Below are positions 46,845-55,301 of a stretch of 64,000 nt of DNA, in pieces. The notes beneath the pieces were generated by a model. That model was not told the DNA's origin. It saw nothing but the letters and a program-made list of their open reading frames with translations, and searched no databases. The translations under genes were made by a program, and so were the position numbers. The stretch spans positions 85,507 to 149,506 of the forward strand of contig NZ_NOZR01000013.1 of the NCBI RefSeq assembly GCF_002250655.1. The letters run 5' to 3'. Position 1 is the stretch's first letter, and the number at the start of each line of letters is the position of its first letter. The stretch is from Mycolicibacterium sphagni. Its GTDB lineage: Bacteria; Actinomycetota; Actinomycetes; Mycobacteriales; Mycobacteriaceae.

Positions 46845-47990
46845 ATGGCCGCAGATCTGCCCGAAAAGGCCCTTGAATTGCGGTCGTTGGTGACCTCCAC
46901 CGGCACGCTCGAACTCTCACTGCACGAGGTCGACGTACCGAAGCCAGCCGATAACGAGGTGCTGGTGCGGGTCGAGGCCTCGCCGATCAACCCATCGGAC
47001 CTCGGACTGCTCGTCTCCACCGCGGACATGAGCGCCGCGACAGTCTCGGGCACGCCGGAACGCCCGGTCGTCACCGCGCCCATCAAGCAAGAAGCTCTGA
47101 AAACACTCACGGCGCGGCTCGACCAATCACTGCCAGTGGGCAACGAGGGCGCGGGCACTGTTGTCGCCGCGGGCTCATCCGAAGCCGCCCAGGCCCTCAT
47201 CGGCACGATGGTCGGGATCGCCGGCGGGGCGATGTATTCCCAGTACCGCGCCGTCGATGCGCGGGCATGTCTGGTCCTCCCTGACGGCGCGTCGGCGCGA
47301 GACGGGGCATCGTCGTTCGTCAACCCGCTGACCGCACTCGGTATGACGGAAACCATGCGCCGCGAAGGACATTCAGCCCTCGTGCACACTGCCGCCGCCT
47401 CGAACCTCGGCCAGATGCTGGTCAAGCTCTGCCAGAAGGACGGCATACCGCTGGTCAATATCGTCCGCAAGACTGAGCAGGAGAAAATCCTGAAGTCCCT
47501 GGGCGCCGCTCACGTTGTGAACTCGACGTCTTCGTCGTTCGAGGCCGATCTCGTCGAGGCCCTGAAAGCGACCAAGGCGACGCTCGCGTTCGACGCCATC
47601 GGCGGCGGCACGCTGGCAAGCCAGATCCTCAACGGCATGGAACAGGCGGCCAGCGCGACCGCGGCGGAATACTCGCGTTATGGATCGACCGTGCACAAAC
47701 AGGTGTACATCTACGGCGGACTCGACACCAGTCCAACCATTCTCACCAGAAATTTCGGCATGGCCTGGGGCATCGGTGGATGGTTACTGACGCCATTTCT
47801 GGCGGGTGCGGGTGCCGAGACCATCGGTCGGTTGCGCGCTCGGGTGGCAGACGAGCTCACCACGACATTCGCCAGTAGCTACACCCGAGAGGTGTCACTG
47901 GCCGGAATGCTCAACCACGACGCCTTCACCGAATACGTCAAACGCGCGACGGGTGAAAAGTTCCTCGTCACGCCGCAGGCCGCCCCTTAG
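46845..47990 (+). CDS. MDR-family NAD(P)H quinone-oxidoreductase-like dehydrogenase
   Basis: A 381-residue cytosolic zinc-independent medium-chain dehydrogenase/reductase. The GroES-like N-terminal domain contains LHEVDVPKPADNEVLVRVEA, SPINPSDLG and PVGNEGAGTVVAAG. The Rossmann part has ALVHTAAASNLGQMLVKLCQ (where most members have GAAGGVG) and LGAAHVVNSTSSSF, then LAFDAIGGGTLASQIL. The zinc-ligand cysteines are lacking. An insertion around residues 60-85 (VVTAPIKQEALKTLTARLDQ) is longer than in common quinone reductases. It begins 80 bases after the distal att-like repeat, so it is probably the first gene of the original chromosome beyond the insertion. Confidence 0.85.
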   Translation: MAADLPEKALELRSLVTSTGTLELSLHEVDVPKPADNEVLVRVEASPINPSDLGLLVSTADMSAATVSGTPERPVVTAPIKQEALKTLTARLDQSLPVGNEGAGTVVAAGSSEAAQALIGTMVGIAGGAMYSQYRAVDARACLVLPDGASARDGASSFVNPLTALGMTETMRREGHSALVHTAAASNLGQMLVKLCQKDGIPLVNIVRKTEQEKILKSLGAAHVVNSTSSSFEADLVEALKATKATLAFDAIGGGTLASQILNGMEQAASATAAEYSRYGSTVHKQVYIYGGLDTSPTILTRNFGMAWGIGGWLLTPFLAGAGAETIGRLRARVADELTTTFASSYTREVSLAGMLNHDAFTEYVKRATGEKFLVTPQAAP

Positions 47991-47994
47991 ATCG

Positions 47995-48008
47995 GAAATA
48001 CGTATTTC
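47995..48008. promoter_or_regulatory. Perfect 14-bp palindrome upstream of the lipoprotein gene
   Basis: GAAATACGTATTTC is fully self-complementary and lies five bases after the dehydrogenase stop and ~98 bases before the lipoprotein ATG. Most bases around it are also A/T-rich compared with the surroundings. It may be an operator or a weak terminator stem; no T-run follows. Confidence 0.4.
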
Positions 48009-48105
48009 GGCAACAAATCCGTCGATTAAATAGAGTGGACTGTCTCACTCGTTTAGGCTGCATTCGGCCCTCCAGCGGGGGGTGGCCAGATGGGAGCGCG
48101 CCACT

Positions 48106-48759
48106 ATGGATCCTGCACGCACGCGAGCAATCGTCCGAGTCACGGCGGCCGCCGTCGCGCTTGGGTTGGTCGTGGCCGGCTGCGACAAGGACAGCTCGTC
48201 GACGCCGACGAGCACTTCGACTTCGACATCCACGTCGACCTCGACTTCGACATCGACCACCACGAGCGTCGAGGCGTCAGCGCCGACGGGCACACCGGAT
48301 TACGCCTCGCTGCTGGTGAAGGCATCTGACATTCCTCAGGTCGGGCAAACCCCGTGGACGGGTGACGCGCCGAAGGTGACCACCACCCCCGCGCCCCCGG
48401 ACGTGTCCCAGACATTCTCGTCGGGCACTGACGCCATCAACGTCTCGGTCATCATCGCCGACGACGCCGCCCAGGCTGCGACGGCTCTGACCGGCGCCTC
48501 GCAGAGCGTTCCGTCTCAGGTGACGGGTACGGCTGCGCCGCTGCCCAGCGTGGCCACCGACGCGACGGTCACCATCGGCACCTCGCCTGACGGCAAGTCC
48601 GCGATGGCGGCTCTGCTGTTCACCGTCGACCGGACCGTCTCGGTGCTGGTGTTCGGTAGTGCGCCGGGCGACACCAACCCGGTCCCGAAGGAATTCATCG
48701 AGGCCGTCGGTAAGGCCCAGGCCGCCGCGGTCGCCGCAGGCCTGCCCAACCTCAAGTAA
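48106..48759 (+). CDS. Probable lipoprotein with Ser-Thr repeat linker
   Basis: A 217-residue protein with a lipoprotein signal ([17 protein letters not shown], lipobox VAGC, acylated Cys ~25). A 20-residue Ser-Thr repeat linker follows. A ~160-residue domain comes next (DYASLLVKASDIPQVGQTPW, INVSVIIADDAAQAATALTG, MAALLFTVDRTVSVLVFGSA). Similar domains occur in mycobacterial lipoproteins of unknown function (LpqN/LpqT-like 'PknH sensor' types share this style), but I cannot assign one. ATG 48106 is used because it places the hydrophobic core properly. A strong hairpin terminator follows the stop. Confidence 0.8.
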   Translation: MDPARTRAIVRVTAAAVALGLVVAGCDKDSSSTPTSTSTSTSTSTSTSTSTTTSVEASAPTGTPDYASLLVKASDIPQVGQTPWTGDAPKVTTTPAPPDVSQTFSSGTDAINVSVIIADDAAQAATALTGASQSVPSQVTGTAAPLPSVATDATVTIGTSPDGKSAMAALLFTVDRTVSVLVFGSAPGDTNPVPKEFIEAVGKAQAAAVAAGLPNLK

Positions 48760-48764
48760 CGACG

Positions 48765-48800
48765 AAAAAGGCCAGGGGCTTGGTGCCCCTGGCCTTTTTT
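48765..48800. terminator. Rho-independent terminator, probably bidirectional
   Basis: AAAAAGGCCAGGGGC, loop TTGGT, GCCCCTGGCCTTTTT: a 15-bp perfect stem with a T-run on one side and an A-run on the other. It lies five bases after the lipoprotein stop and 27 bases before the end of the convergent jetC gene, so it can stop transcription from both directions. It is the clearest such structure in the window. Confidence 0.93.
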
Positions 48801-48826
48801 GTGCCGTGGTTCCGGACTGAGCCGCA

Positions 48827-51800
48827 CTACACCGTCGCCGGCACGCGTTCCCGCGCCGCAGAATTGCGCATCTCGGCCCGCAACGAGGTGAAGTCGGAGA
48901 TCGTCTTGGCTGCCACGGTGGCGACCGGGCGTGCGTTGCGGCTGGTGGCTTCCGTCTTGGACACCATGATCACGCTGTCGATGTAGGGCTGAATTGTGGT
49001 CGCGTTCTGCACGGTCGCCACGATGACGAGCTGGAAACCGAATTTCCGGAACGCCTGCAGCGCCTGCTGGGCGAACTGCGGGTCCGATTTGGAGAACGCC
49101 TCGTCGAGCATCAACTGAGCGAAAACCGGCTTGTTGTCGGCATTTTCGGCGGTAGCCGAAAACTCGGACTGCGCGGGGCTGGCGAGGTTGAAGCTCAGGG
49201 CGCCGGCCAGGCAGAAGGCCATCAGCTTCTCCTGCTCGCCACCGGAGTTGTCGCCGGCGTTGCTGTGCGTGCGGATCAGCTCCTCGGTGCTGACATCCCA
49301 TTCGGCGCAATCGAACGTGAAGCGGTTGCGGACATCCAGCGCGTCGCGGGTCCAGGCCTTGTCCTCGGGCGCGGTCGACGCCAGCCGGTTGCGCAACCGC
49401 AGAATGTCGGCGTACTGATCCAGAATCGCCTGCTTGTCACCCATGCCCACCTCGGCAATGCGCCGGGAGATCGCGCGGACGATCTCGGTGAGCTCGGCGA
49501 CCGCGGTCAGGTTGCGGGGCGTGGCGCGCAGCGTCAGCCGGGTTCCGTTGTTGAACTCGACGGCACCAAGTCCGGTGTTGACGCGGTCGATCTGCTCGCT
49601 GATCCGGCGCGTCTCCTGTTCGGCGACCCGGTGCAGGGTGAGGATGGCGTCGGGCGCCTGCTCGGTGACCAGCCGCATCATCCGCTCGTAGGCCTCGGGT
49701 AGTTCTCGCTCGTCGATGTGCCGGCACAGCGCCACGTAGTCGTGCACCCGCTCGTCGAAAACATCACTGTCGTTCGGGATCGCGTCGGGGAATGCCGTAT
49801 CGAAGGTGTTGAGGATGCGGGCCAGCTCATCGTAAGAGCGCCTGCGGCTTTCGCGCAGCTGCTCACGTTCGCGGCGGATCGCGTTGAACACTGCCTCGCG
49901 GTGCGGCTCGGGGTTGAGCACCTCCAGCGTGACCGGTACGTCGGCGGCGTAGCGGTTCAGCAGCTCGGTCAGCGGCTCGGAGACGAACGCCGGCGCCAAC
50001 CGGTCTTGCAGTTCGAGCAGCTGGGTACGACGGCCGTCCAGATCGTCGCGGCGGGTCTGGATGGCACCGCGTCGCGTCATCAGCGTCTGGATGTCCTCCC
50101 AGACTTCATCGGCGCGCGCGTTGAGCGCCTCGATGTCCGGATTGTCGGCCAGGAGCAGTTCGTACTGCTCCCGCAGCCGGTCGGCGTGCCCGTCGGCAGT
50201 GTCGATGTCGACCTGATTCCACTGCGGGAACTGCTCGCAGATCGCCTTGCAGGCTGCTGACCGGTCGCGCCACCGTTGACGTTGCGCCGCAATTTCATCG
50301 GCGGCCCGCCGCGCCTGCTGGTATGCCTCTTCGGCATTGGCGAGGTCGACAGTCAGAGCGTCGATCTTGGCCCGCACGTCACCTTGGTAGATATAGTCCG
50401 ACTGCTTGAGCGGACGCCGGTCGTCCTTGATGGCCAGCCGCTCGGAATCCTTGTACAGCCCGGCGTCGGTGACCGCACGCCGGAAGCGGGAGAACACATC
50501 TGGGGTGTCGACGCAGATATGGTCGCCGGCGGCGGCGACGACATCGGCGGCCTCAGCGGCGCACGGATGGGTGGGGTCGACGACGAACAGCTTGCCGGCC
50601 AATGTATTCGGCTCGGCGTCCGCCGGGGCAGCGCCGACGAGACTCGCGCGCACATGGTGCAGTTGCAGCCGTCCGCCCATGTTGGTCTCGTTGACGAAGC
50701 GCAGCACCGCGGCATACTGATCGTCGGGCACCAGCAGGCGCAAGCCCACCCCGCGCAGTACCTTCTCGACCGCCACCCGCCAGCGGCTCTGCTCGGGTCG
50801 CAGGTCCATCAGCTCGGCGATGTAGGGCAGCTCGCTGGCGTCGACACCGACTGCGGCGCAGATGTGTTCGCGCATGGTGATCGCGAATTCGGGCAGTGCC
50901 GAGCCGACGTGCTCGACCCGCTTGAGCTCCTTGGCGGCGTCGTCACGGGCGATCCGCGCGGCCTTCTGCGCGTATTCGGCGTCGGTCGATGCTTCGCGGC
51001 CGCGGTCCAGCTTGGCCAGCAGTTCGGTGACCTCGCCTGACAGCTCCTCGCGCAGATTCCAGAAGTCGTCGGCGCTGTCGGGTACGTCGATGTCCTGGGT
51101 GTTCAGCATCGACTCGTAGGCAGCGCGGCGCCGTGACACCTGCTCGGCCTGCGCCTCGGCACCGGCCACCTGCGACTGCAGCGGGCCCAGGTTGGCGCTG
51201 GATCCACTGATCTGGGCGTTGAGTGAATCCCCTTCAGCCTTAGCCAGATTGAGCTGGCGGGTGACGTCCTCGTACTCGTTGCCGAGCTGGTCGATCGTGG
51301 CGTCCAGCGACTCGATCTGCGGCCCGCACTGCGCCAGCCGGACGTGATCGGTGTAGGCGCGCACCATCGGCTGGTCCACCAGGTCGATGATGCCCAGGTC
51401 CGAGGACTCCGAGGCGTAGCGCTGCTGGATCTTTTCGATATCGCCGAGGATCTTACGTTTGCGCTGCGCGACGGCCAGCAGTTCGCGAGCCTCCACCAGC
51501 GGGTCGATCTGCTTGAGCGCATCGGGTAGGCGGGTGAGGCTGCTGGGTTCGTCGAGCATGAACTCGCGAACGAACTGTTCCAGTCCACCAACGCTTTTCA
51601 GCGATTTCGCCTTGCCGAGCAGCTGCTGGGCGGCATCCGATGCTCGGATACCGATGGTGGCGTACAACTGGGCGAGGTACTGTGATTCGACCTTGGTGGA
51701 GAACCGCCATTCGTCGTCCTTGAACACCCCGGAGTCGAATCGCCCGGCCGCCCAACGGTTGCAGACGTCCTCGATGTCGCGGTCGCCGTCGGCCAGCACG

Positions 51801-52225
51801 AAGCGGCTCGACGAGTCCGACCGGGATTCTCCGGTCAGCCATTTCAGCACCAGGCCGGTGACGGTGCGCCCGGTGTTGCTGGTGTAGCTGACGGCTACCG
51901 CCGACCAGGCGGTGCCGTCGCCACGCAGGTACATCACCTTGCTGGCGCCTGCGTCGCTGCGCTGCCCCCAGGCGCCGCGCACGTACTTGTCGACGGTGCG
52001 CCGGCCCGCGTTGGACCCGGCAGCCGAATTATCGCCGGAGGCGTTGAAATTACGCCGGTTGAACGGTAGGAACCCGAGCGAAATCGCATCGAGCAGTGAG
52101 GATTTCCCGCTGCCGGAAGCGCCTGCGATCAGCGCGCCGCCGTCGCTGAACGGGATGTCGTGGTATCCGTCGAACACACCCCAGTTGATGATCTGCAGCC
52201 GCGACAAGTGGAACTGTTCACCCAT
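48827..52225 (-). CDS. SMC-like ATPase of a Wadjet/Mks system (JetC/MksB type)
   Basis: A 1132-residue non-canonical SMC protein that would form the DNA-extruding motor. Walker [15 protein letters not shown] is at residues 35-48. A long coiled coil runs between, with a hinge-like middle region ([20 protein letters not shown] onward). The C-terminal head has signature [17 protein letters not shown] and Walker [20 protein letters not shown] 52225 is preceded by GGAGG in the end of jetB and overlaps it by eight bases. The M. smegmatis relative EptC limits plasmid maintenance. It is the last gene of the operon and stops before the terminator. Confidence 0.9.
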   Translation of the reverse strand: MGEQFHLSRLQIINWGVFDGYHDIPFSDGGALIAGASGSGKSSLLDAISLGFLPFNRRNFNASGDNSAAGSNAGRRTVDKYVRGAWGQRSDAGASKVMYLRGDGTAWSAVAVSYTSNTGRTVTGLVLKWLTGESRSDSSSRFVLADGDRDIEDVCNRWAAGRFDSGVFKDDEWRFSTKVESQYLAQLYATIGIRASDAAQQLLGKAKSLKSVGGLEQFVREFMLDEPSSLTRLPDALKQIDPLVEARELLAVAQRKRKILGDIEKIQQRYASESSDLGIIDLVDQPMVRAYTDHVRLAQCGPQIESLDATIDQLGNEYEDVTRQLNLAKAEGDSLNAQISGSSANLGPLQSQVAGAEAQAEQVSRRRAAYESMLNTQDIDVPDSADDFWNLREELSGEVTELLAKLDRGREASTDAEYAQKAARIARDDAAKELKRVEHVGSALPEFAITMREHICAAVGVDASELPYIAELMDLRPEQSRWRVAVEKVLRGVGLRLLVPDDQYAAVLRFVNETNMGGRLQLHHVRASLVGAAPADAEPNTLAGKLFVVDPTHPCAAEAADVVAAAGDHICVDTPDVFSRFRRAVTDAGLYKDSERLAIKDDRRPLKQSDYIYQGDVRAKIDALTVDLANAEEAYQQARRAADEIAAQRQRWRDRSAACKAICEQFPQWNQVDIDTADGHADRLREQYELLLADNPDIEALNARADEVWEDIQTLMTRRGAIQTRRDDLDGRRTQLLELQDRLAPAFVSEPLTELLNRYAADVPVTLEVLNPEPHREAVFNAIRREREQLRESRRRSYDELARILNTFDTAFPDAIPNDSDVFDERVHDYVALCRHIDERELPEAYERMMRLVTEQAPDAILTLHRVAEQETRRISEQIDRVNTGLGAVEFNNGTRLTLRATPRNLTAVAELTEIVRAISRRIAEVGMGDKQAILDQYADILRLRNRLASTAPEDKAWTRDALDVRNRFTFDCAEWDVSTEELIRTHSNAGDNSGGEQEKLMAFCLAGALSFNLASPAQSEFSATAENADNKPVFAQLMLDEAFSKSDPQFAQQALQAFRKFGFQLVIVATVQNATTIQPYIDSVIMVSKTEATSRNARPVATVAAKTISDFTSLRAEMRNSAARERVPATV

Positions 52226-52934
52226 CGAGCTGGGCCTCCTGTTCGTCACGCTCCGGTGCTGCGCCGCCGGACAGCAGGAGTTCGAACTGCTGCTGCAATT
52301 CGGCGATCACCGATGCGGTCATCACGGCGTTGATCACCGGGCTGATGATGTAGCTGTCTTCGTCGTCGCGCGTCCTGCGCAAGATCTCCAACCCTGCCAG
52401 CCTGGCGATGGCTCCGTCGACACGGGCGGTGAAGGTGACGGTGTCGCGATCGACATCGTTGAGCACGCCGGAGAACAGCCCATGCACTTCCTCGCGGCTG
52501 ATCAGCACGGCCTGCCCACCGGAAGCGCGCATCATCTGCGCCAGGTGCAACGCCAGGATGGAGTCGTAGGTGCCCAGCGGCTCGCGGCGCAAAAGCTTGA
52601 CACCCCTGGCTGATTCGTAGCGGGCCTGTTCGACGAATGCCACTCCACCTGATTCATACCCGACGTCTGTGACCCGCAACATCAGGTCGAGTTCGGATAG
52701 TCGCACGCAGAGCTGCGCCCGGTATTCCAGCACCCAGCTGTACAGGTCGGCATCGGCCTCGGCACTGATGTAGCGGCGGGTCAGCAGCTGCTGCAGCGCC
52801 CAGCAGGCCCGGTCGGGCAGCTCGCTGACGTCGCCGTCGAAACGCGGACGCCGTTGATGCGGGGTACGGGCGGTCTGGTCGACCTGGGGCAGCGCACTGA
52901 GACCCGTGATGTCGATGTCGGAGATATCCGTCAT
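52218..52934 (-). CDS. DUF4194 kleisin-associated subunit (JetB/MksE type)
   Basis: A 238-residue protein with winged-helix-like segments: [40 protein letters not shown] and the DUF4194 pattern [20 protein letters not shown], then [10 protein letters not shown]. Its partners are the SMC motor and the kleisin-like JetA. It overlaps jetA by ATGA and jetC by eight bases, so all three are made in fixed ratio. Confidence 0.85.
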   Translation of the reverse strand: MTDISDIDITGLSALPQVDQTARTPHQRRPRFDGDVSELPDRACWALQQLLTRRYISAEADADLYSWVLEYRAQLCVRLSELDLMLRVTDVGYESGGVAFVEQARYESARGVKLLRREPLGTYDSILALHLAQMMRASGGQAVLISREEVHGLFSGVLNDVDRDTVTFTARVDGAIARLAGLEILRRTRDDEDSYIISPVINAVMTASVIAELQQQFELLLSGGAAPERDEQEAQLDG

Positions 52935-54415
52935 GCGCCGGCCCCCAACATGCTCGAGATCGGTTCGGTGAACACCAAGTGCGGAACCTCCATCTCGCGG
53001 TCACGGCCGTCCAGCGACTGGAACCGGACGGTGACCGACTTCTGCGCGGCTGTGTCTGTTTGTGATGGCTGCTTGAGCGCCCAAGACCACAGCACGATGA
53101 CGTGACCCAGATACGGCGCGTCGAGCATCTCCAGCGCCTCGGGCAGGGTCAGGCGCCCGCCGCCGTCCAGTGCGGTGTTGATCATCTCCGACATCGCGGG
53201 TGCGTCGACCTGGGTGGTCAGCGCCGCGAAGCTGGACAGGTCGAGCTCGCCTTCCGCGACGTGGGCGGGCTTGGGATTCGACAGCTCACCGATCCGAAAG
53301 CTCAGTGCGCCAACCGAACTGATGGCGTGGCGGGCTAAGGGAAGTTCGATGTCGATGCGCGAGTCGGTCAGCGAGCTCTTGAGTAGCGCGCGTGCGGCGC
53401 CGATCGCGTCGTTGAGCTGGCGCGCCACCCCGCGGCTCTGCTCCAAGGTGCCGAATGCGGTGAACCGTTTGACCCGCTGGGCGCAGCGTTGCTGGATGCG
53501 TTCCACCTCGTCGATCTGCTGACCGACGAGTTCGAAGAAACCGGCCATCACCTTGCGCAGCGCCGGGTCCAAGGCGGGCAGTGAGTGGGCGACGGCGGCG
53601 ACGTCGGCCTCGAACTCGGCGCGCTGGTCGGGGTCGTTGATCATCCGAAGGAAGGCGCGGTGACTGTCGCGTCCCTGGGAGTCCCAGGCGGTCTGGTAGT
53701 CGGCGTACATCTGACGCTGCCGGTCGCGGTAGGCCAGGTTGCTGTCGATCGGCTCGTCGAGCGCTGCGGTGGCACGCTCGATCATGGTGCCGTACTGGCC
53801 GATGTCGGTGATCAGCCGTTCCATCTGCAGGGCGATGGCGTGGGCCTCGTCGTACATGTCGGTCATATCGACGTCGGCGGTCCGGCCGCCCAGGTCCTCG
53901 CCGCGCTCCAGCGCATCGAGTTCTGCGGTCAGCGCGTTGATTTCGGCTTTGATGCCGGCGCGGATGCGCACCGGGTCGTTGCCGACGCGCAGGGCGATCT
54001 GCTTGAGGCGTGAGGCGATGCCGTTGATGGATCCGCCGGTGGCGATGGTGTCCTGGCGTCGCAGTCCGCGCAGGAAGTCCAGGGCCCGGCGGGCGTCCTG
54101 GGTCAGGTAGCAGAGATTGCGTTCCACGCCGGTGCGCTGGTCGGCCACCCGGTGCAGCCAGCCCTGACTGGCCCAGCTCTTGATCAAGCCCAGGCCGGAT
54201 TGCTCGCCGCCGGGGCGGCCGAGCTCGTCGAGATCGCGTTCGAGCCGGACCACGAGTTCGGTCTCGCTGATTACGCCGGCGCTGAGGTGGCGTTCCATCA
54301 GGGTGGCGTAACCGCCCAGATTGAGGGTGGCCAGCAGGCGGATCGTGGGGGAGCCCTGGATGTCGCGATTGATTTCGAGGAGGTCGGCGGCCGACAAGGT
54401 GGTGTCGTCGTCCAC
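52931..54415 (-). CDS. DUF3375 kleisin-like subunit (JetA/MksF type)
   Basis: A 494-residue protein. The N-terminal winged-helix part reads LEINRDIQGSPTIRLLATLN and SETELVVRLERDLDELGRPG. The DUF3375 core includes KSWASQGWLHRV and NLCYLTQDARRALDFLRGLR. A helical middle follows (YADYQTAWDSQGRDSHRAF), and the C-terminal part contacts the SMC head. I use GTG 54415 because GAGGGA lies at a proper distance upstream; the longer frame from 54463 lacks a ribosome site. It is the first gene of the operon. No promoter is obvious by eye in the 886-base region upstream. Confidence 0.85.
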   Translation of the reverse strand: MDDDTTLSAADLLEINRDIQGSPTIRLLATLNLGGYATLMERHLSAGVISETELVVRLERDLDELGRPGGEQSGLGLIKSWASQGWLHRVADQRTGVERNLCYLTQDARRALDFLRGLRRQDTIATGGSINGIASRLKQIALRVGNDPVRIRAGIKAEINALTAELDALERGEDLGGRTADVDMTDMYDEAHAIALQMERLITDIGQYGTMIERATAALDEPIDSNLAYRDRQRQMYADYQTAWDSQGRDSHRAFLRMINDPDQRAEFEADVAAVAHSLPALDPALRKVMAGFFELVGQQIDEVERIQQRCAQRVKRFTAFGTLEQSRGVARQLNDAIGAARALLKSSLTDSRIDIELPLARHAISSVGALSFRIGELSNPKPAHVAEGELDLSSFAALTTQVDAPAMSEMINTALDGGGRLTLPEALEMLDAPYLGHVIVLWSWALKQPSQTDTAAQKSVTVRFQSLDGRDREMEVPHLVFTEPISSMLGAGA

Positions 54416-54778
54416 GCCGTTTCTCCCTCGATGTAGTTGGTCGGACGCTCCAAGATAGGCCACCGCGCTGACATCGGACGGCCCCGTCCGCGGGTGTCGG
54501 CCGCGTATTCAGGAAGGTCTGCCCCAGGTGCCTCAGGAGTCAATACGCGCCTCGCTTGTCACACGGGTGGGTGGCAAGGATTGCCGCCTACATGTCCCCG
54601 CCAACGGCGATACGGGCGGCATAACGGCTCGAGTGGGTTTGCTGCGATTCACGCATCTGCGCGGATCTAGCTACGTCCAAAATGCCGTAATCGGCACTAG
54701 CGCCGGTGATTAGAATTTTATAGCAGCAATCGGTGCGGCCACTTCTACACGATTTGCTGGTTGATTTCTATGTGACAG

Positions 54779-54808
54779 TTGACACATCTTGGGTGACGAG
54801 CCTAGGGT
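54779..54808 (+). promoter_or_regulatory. Candidate SigA-type promoter
   Basis: TTGACA at 54779-54784 and TAGGGT at 54803-54808 are separated by 18 bases, which fits a mycobacterial housekeeping promoter (-10 pattern TAnnnT). It would drive the 26-codon frame ~80 bases downstream, or a long leader to the PGRS-like gene. Confidence 0.4.
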
Positions 54809-54886
54809 TGGCACTAATCAGATTTTTGAGGATCGCATTAGGTCAGCTGTCGCGAGGAAATCAGACAGCTCACAAAGGATCTGCAA

Positions 54887-54967
54887 ATGACGGCGAAAAA
54901 GCCATCAAGCGTAATCAGGCATTCCGTGCTTTCTGCTGCTCAGCGACAGGTCTGGTCGCAGCTTTAA
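54887..54967 (+). CDS. Possible 26-residue small protein
   Basis: ATG 54887 follows AAAGGA (54874-54879) by seven bases. The frame encodes MTAKKPSSVIRHSVLSAAQ and a short tail ending WSQL. The basic N-terminus is followed by no hydrophobic stretch. Ribosome-site quality is better than most annotated genes here, but the length is short and no family is recognised. It could equally be the 5' scrap of a lost gene. Confidence 0.3.
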   Translation: MTAKKPSSVIRHSVLSAAQRQVWSQL

Positions 54968-55138
54968 TCTCGCCGGCATCGCGGCGTTGGTTGTGAGGAT
55001 GCCAACCATATCTGCAGCATAACGCCGGTGATTGGATCCGCCGCACAGCGCCTTAGCGTGTTGCGCATTGGGCGCGATCGACATCTAACTTCAACATAAT
55101 TTTGGGTCAGTCTCAGACTGGCCTATCCAGCTTTGCGT

Positions 55139-55154
55139 TTGAAATACGTTTCAA
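55139..55154. promoter_or_regulatory. Inverted repeat upstream of the PGRS-like gene
   Basis: TTGAAATACGTTTCAA is a 6-4-6 perfect inverted repeat 147 bases before the PGRS-like ATG. It shares GAAATACGT with the palindrome at 47995. Candidate regulator site. Confidence 0.4.
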
Positions 55155-55301
55155 TGCGTGAAGAACGTCCAGTGGGGTGGTGTTCTTCCGGGGGGAGCTC
55201 GCCAAAAACAATAGGACCTGGGAAATCCTAATCTGCAGTCCATTAATTTTGCGAGCCTGAAATAAGGCTCAACATCAGTAACTCAAAACAGGAGCAAGAC
55301 A

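Larger units (their letters stand above)
54416..55301. other. Long intergenic region, comparatively A+T-rich
   Basis: About 886 bases between the divergent jetA and PGRS-like genes. Composition is visibly lower in G+C than the neighbours, especially 54700-55300. It contains a candidate promoter at 54779, a 26-codon frame at 54887 and an inverted repeat at 55139. I see no tRNA, no transposase and no jetD-like gene. The composition could mean foreign DNA or a long regulatory region. Confidence 0.6.

Noticed and set aside
54416..55301. A hidden jetD gene in the gap beside the SMC operon
   Set aside because: No frame above ~90 codons and no nuclease motif; the gap is too short for the ~380-residue family.
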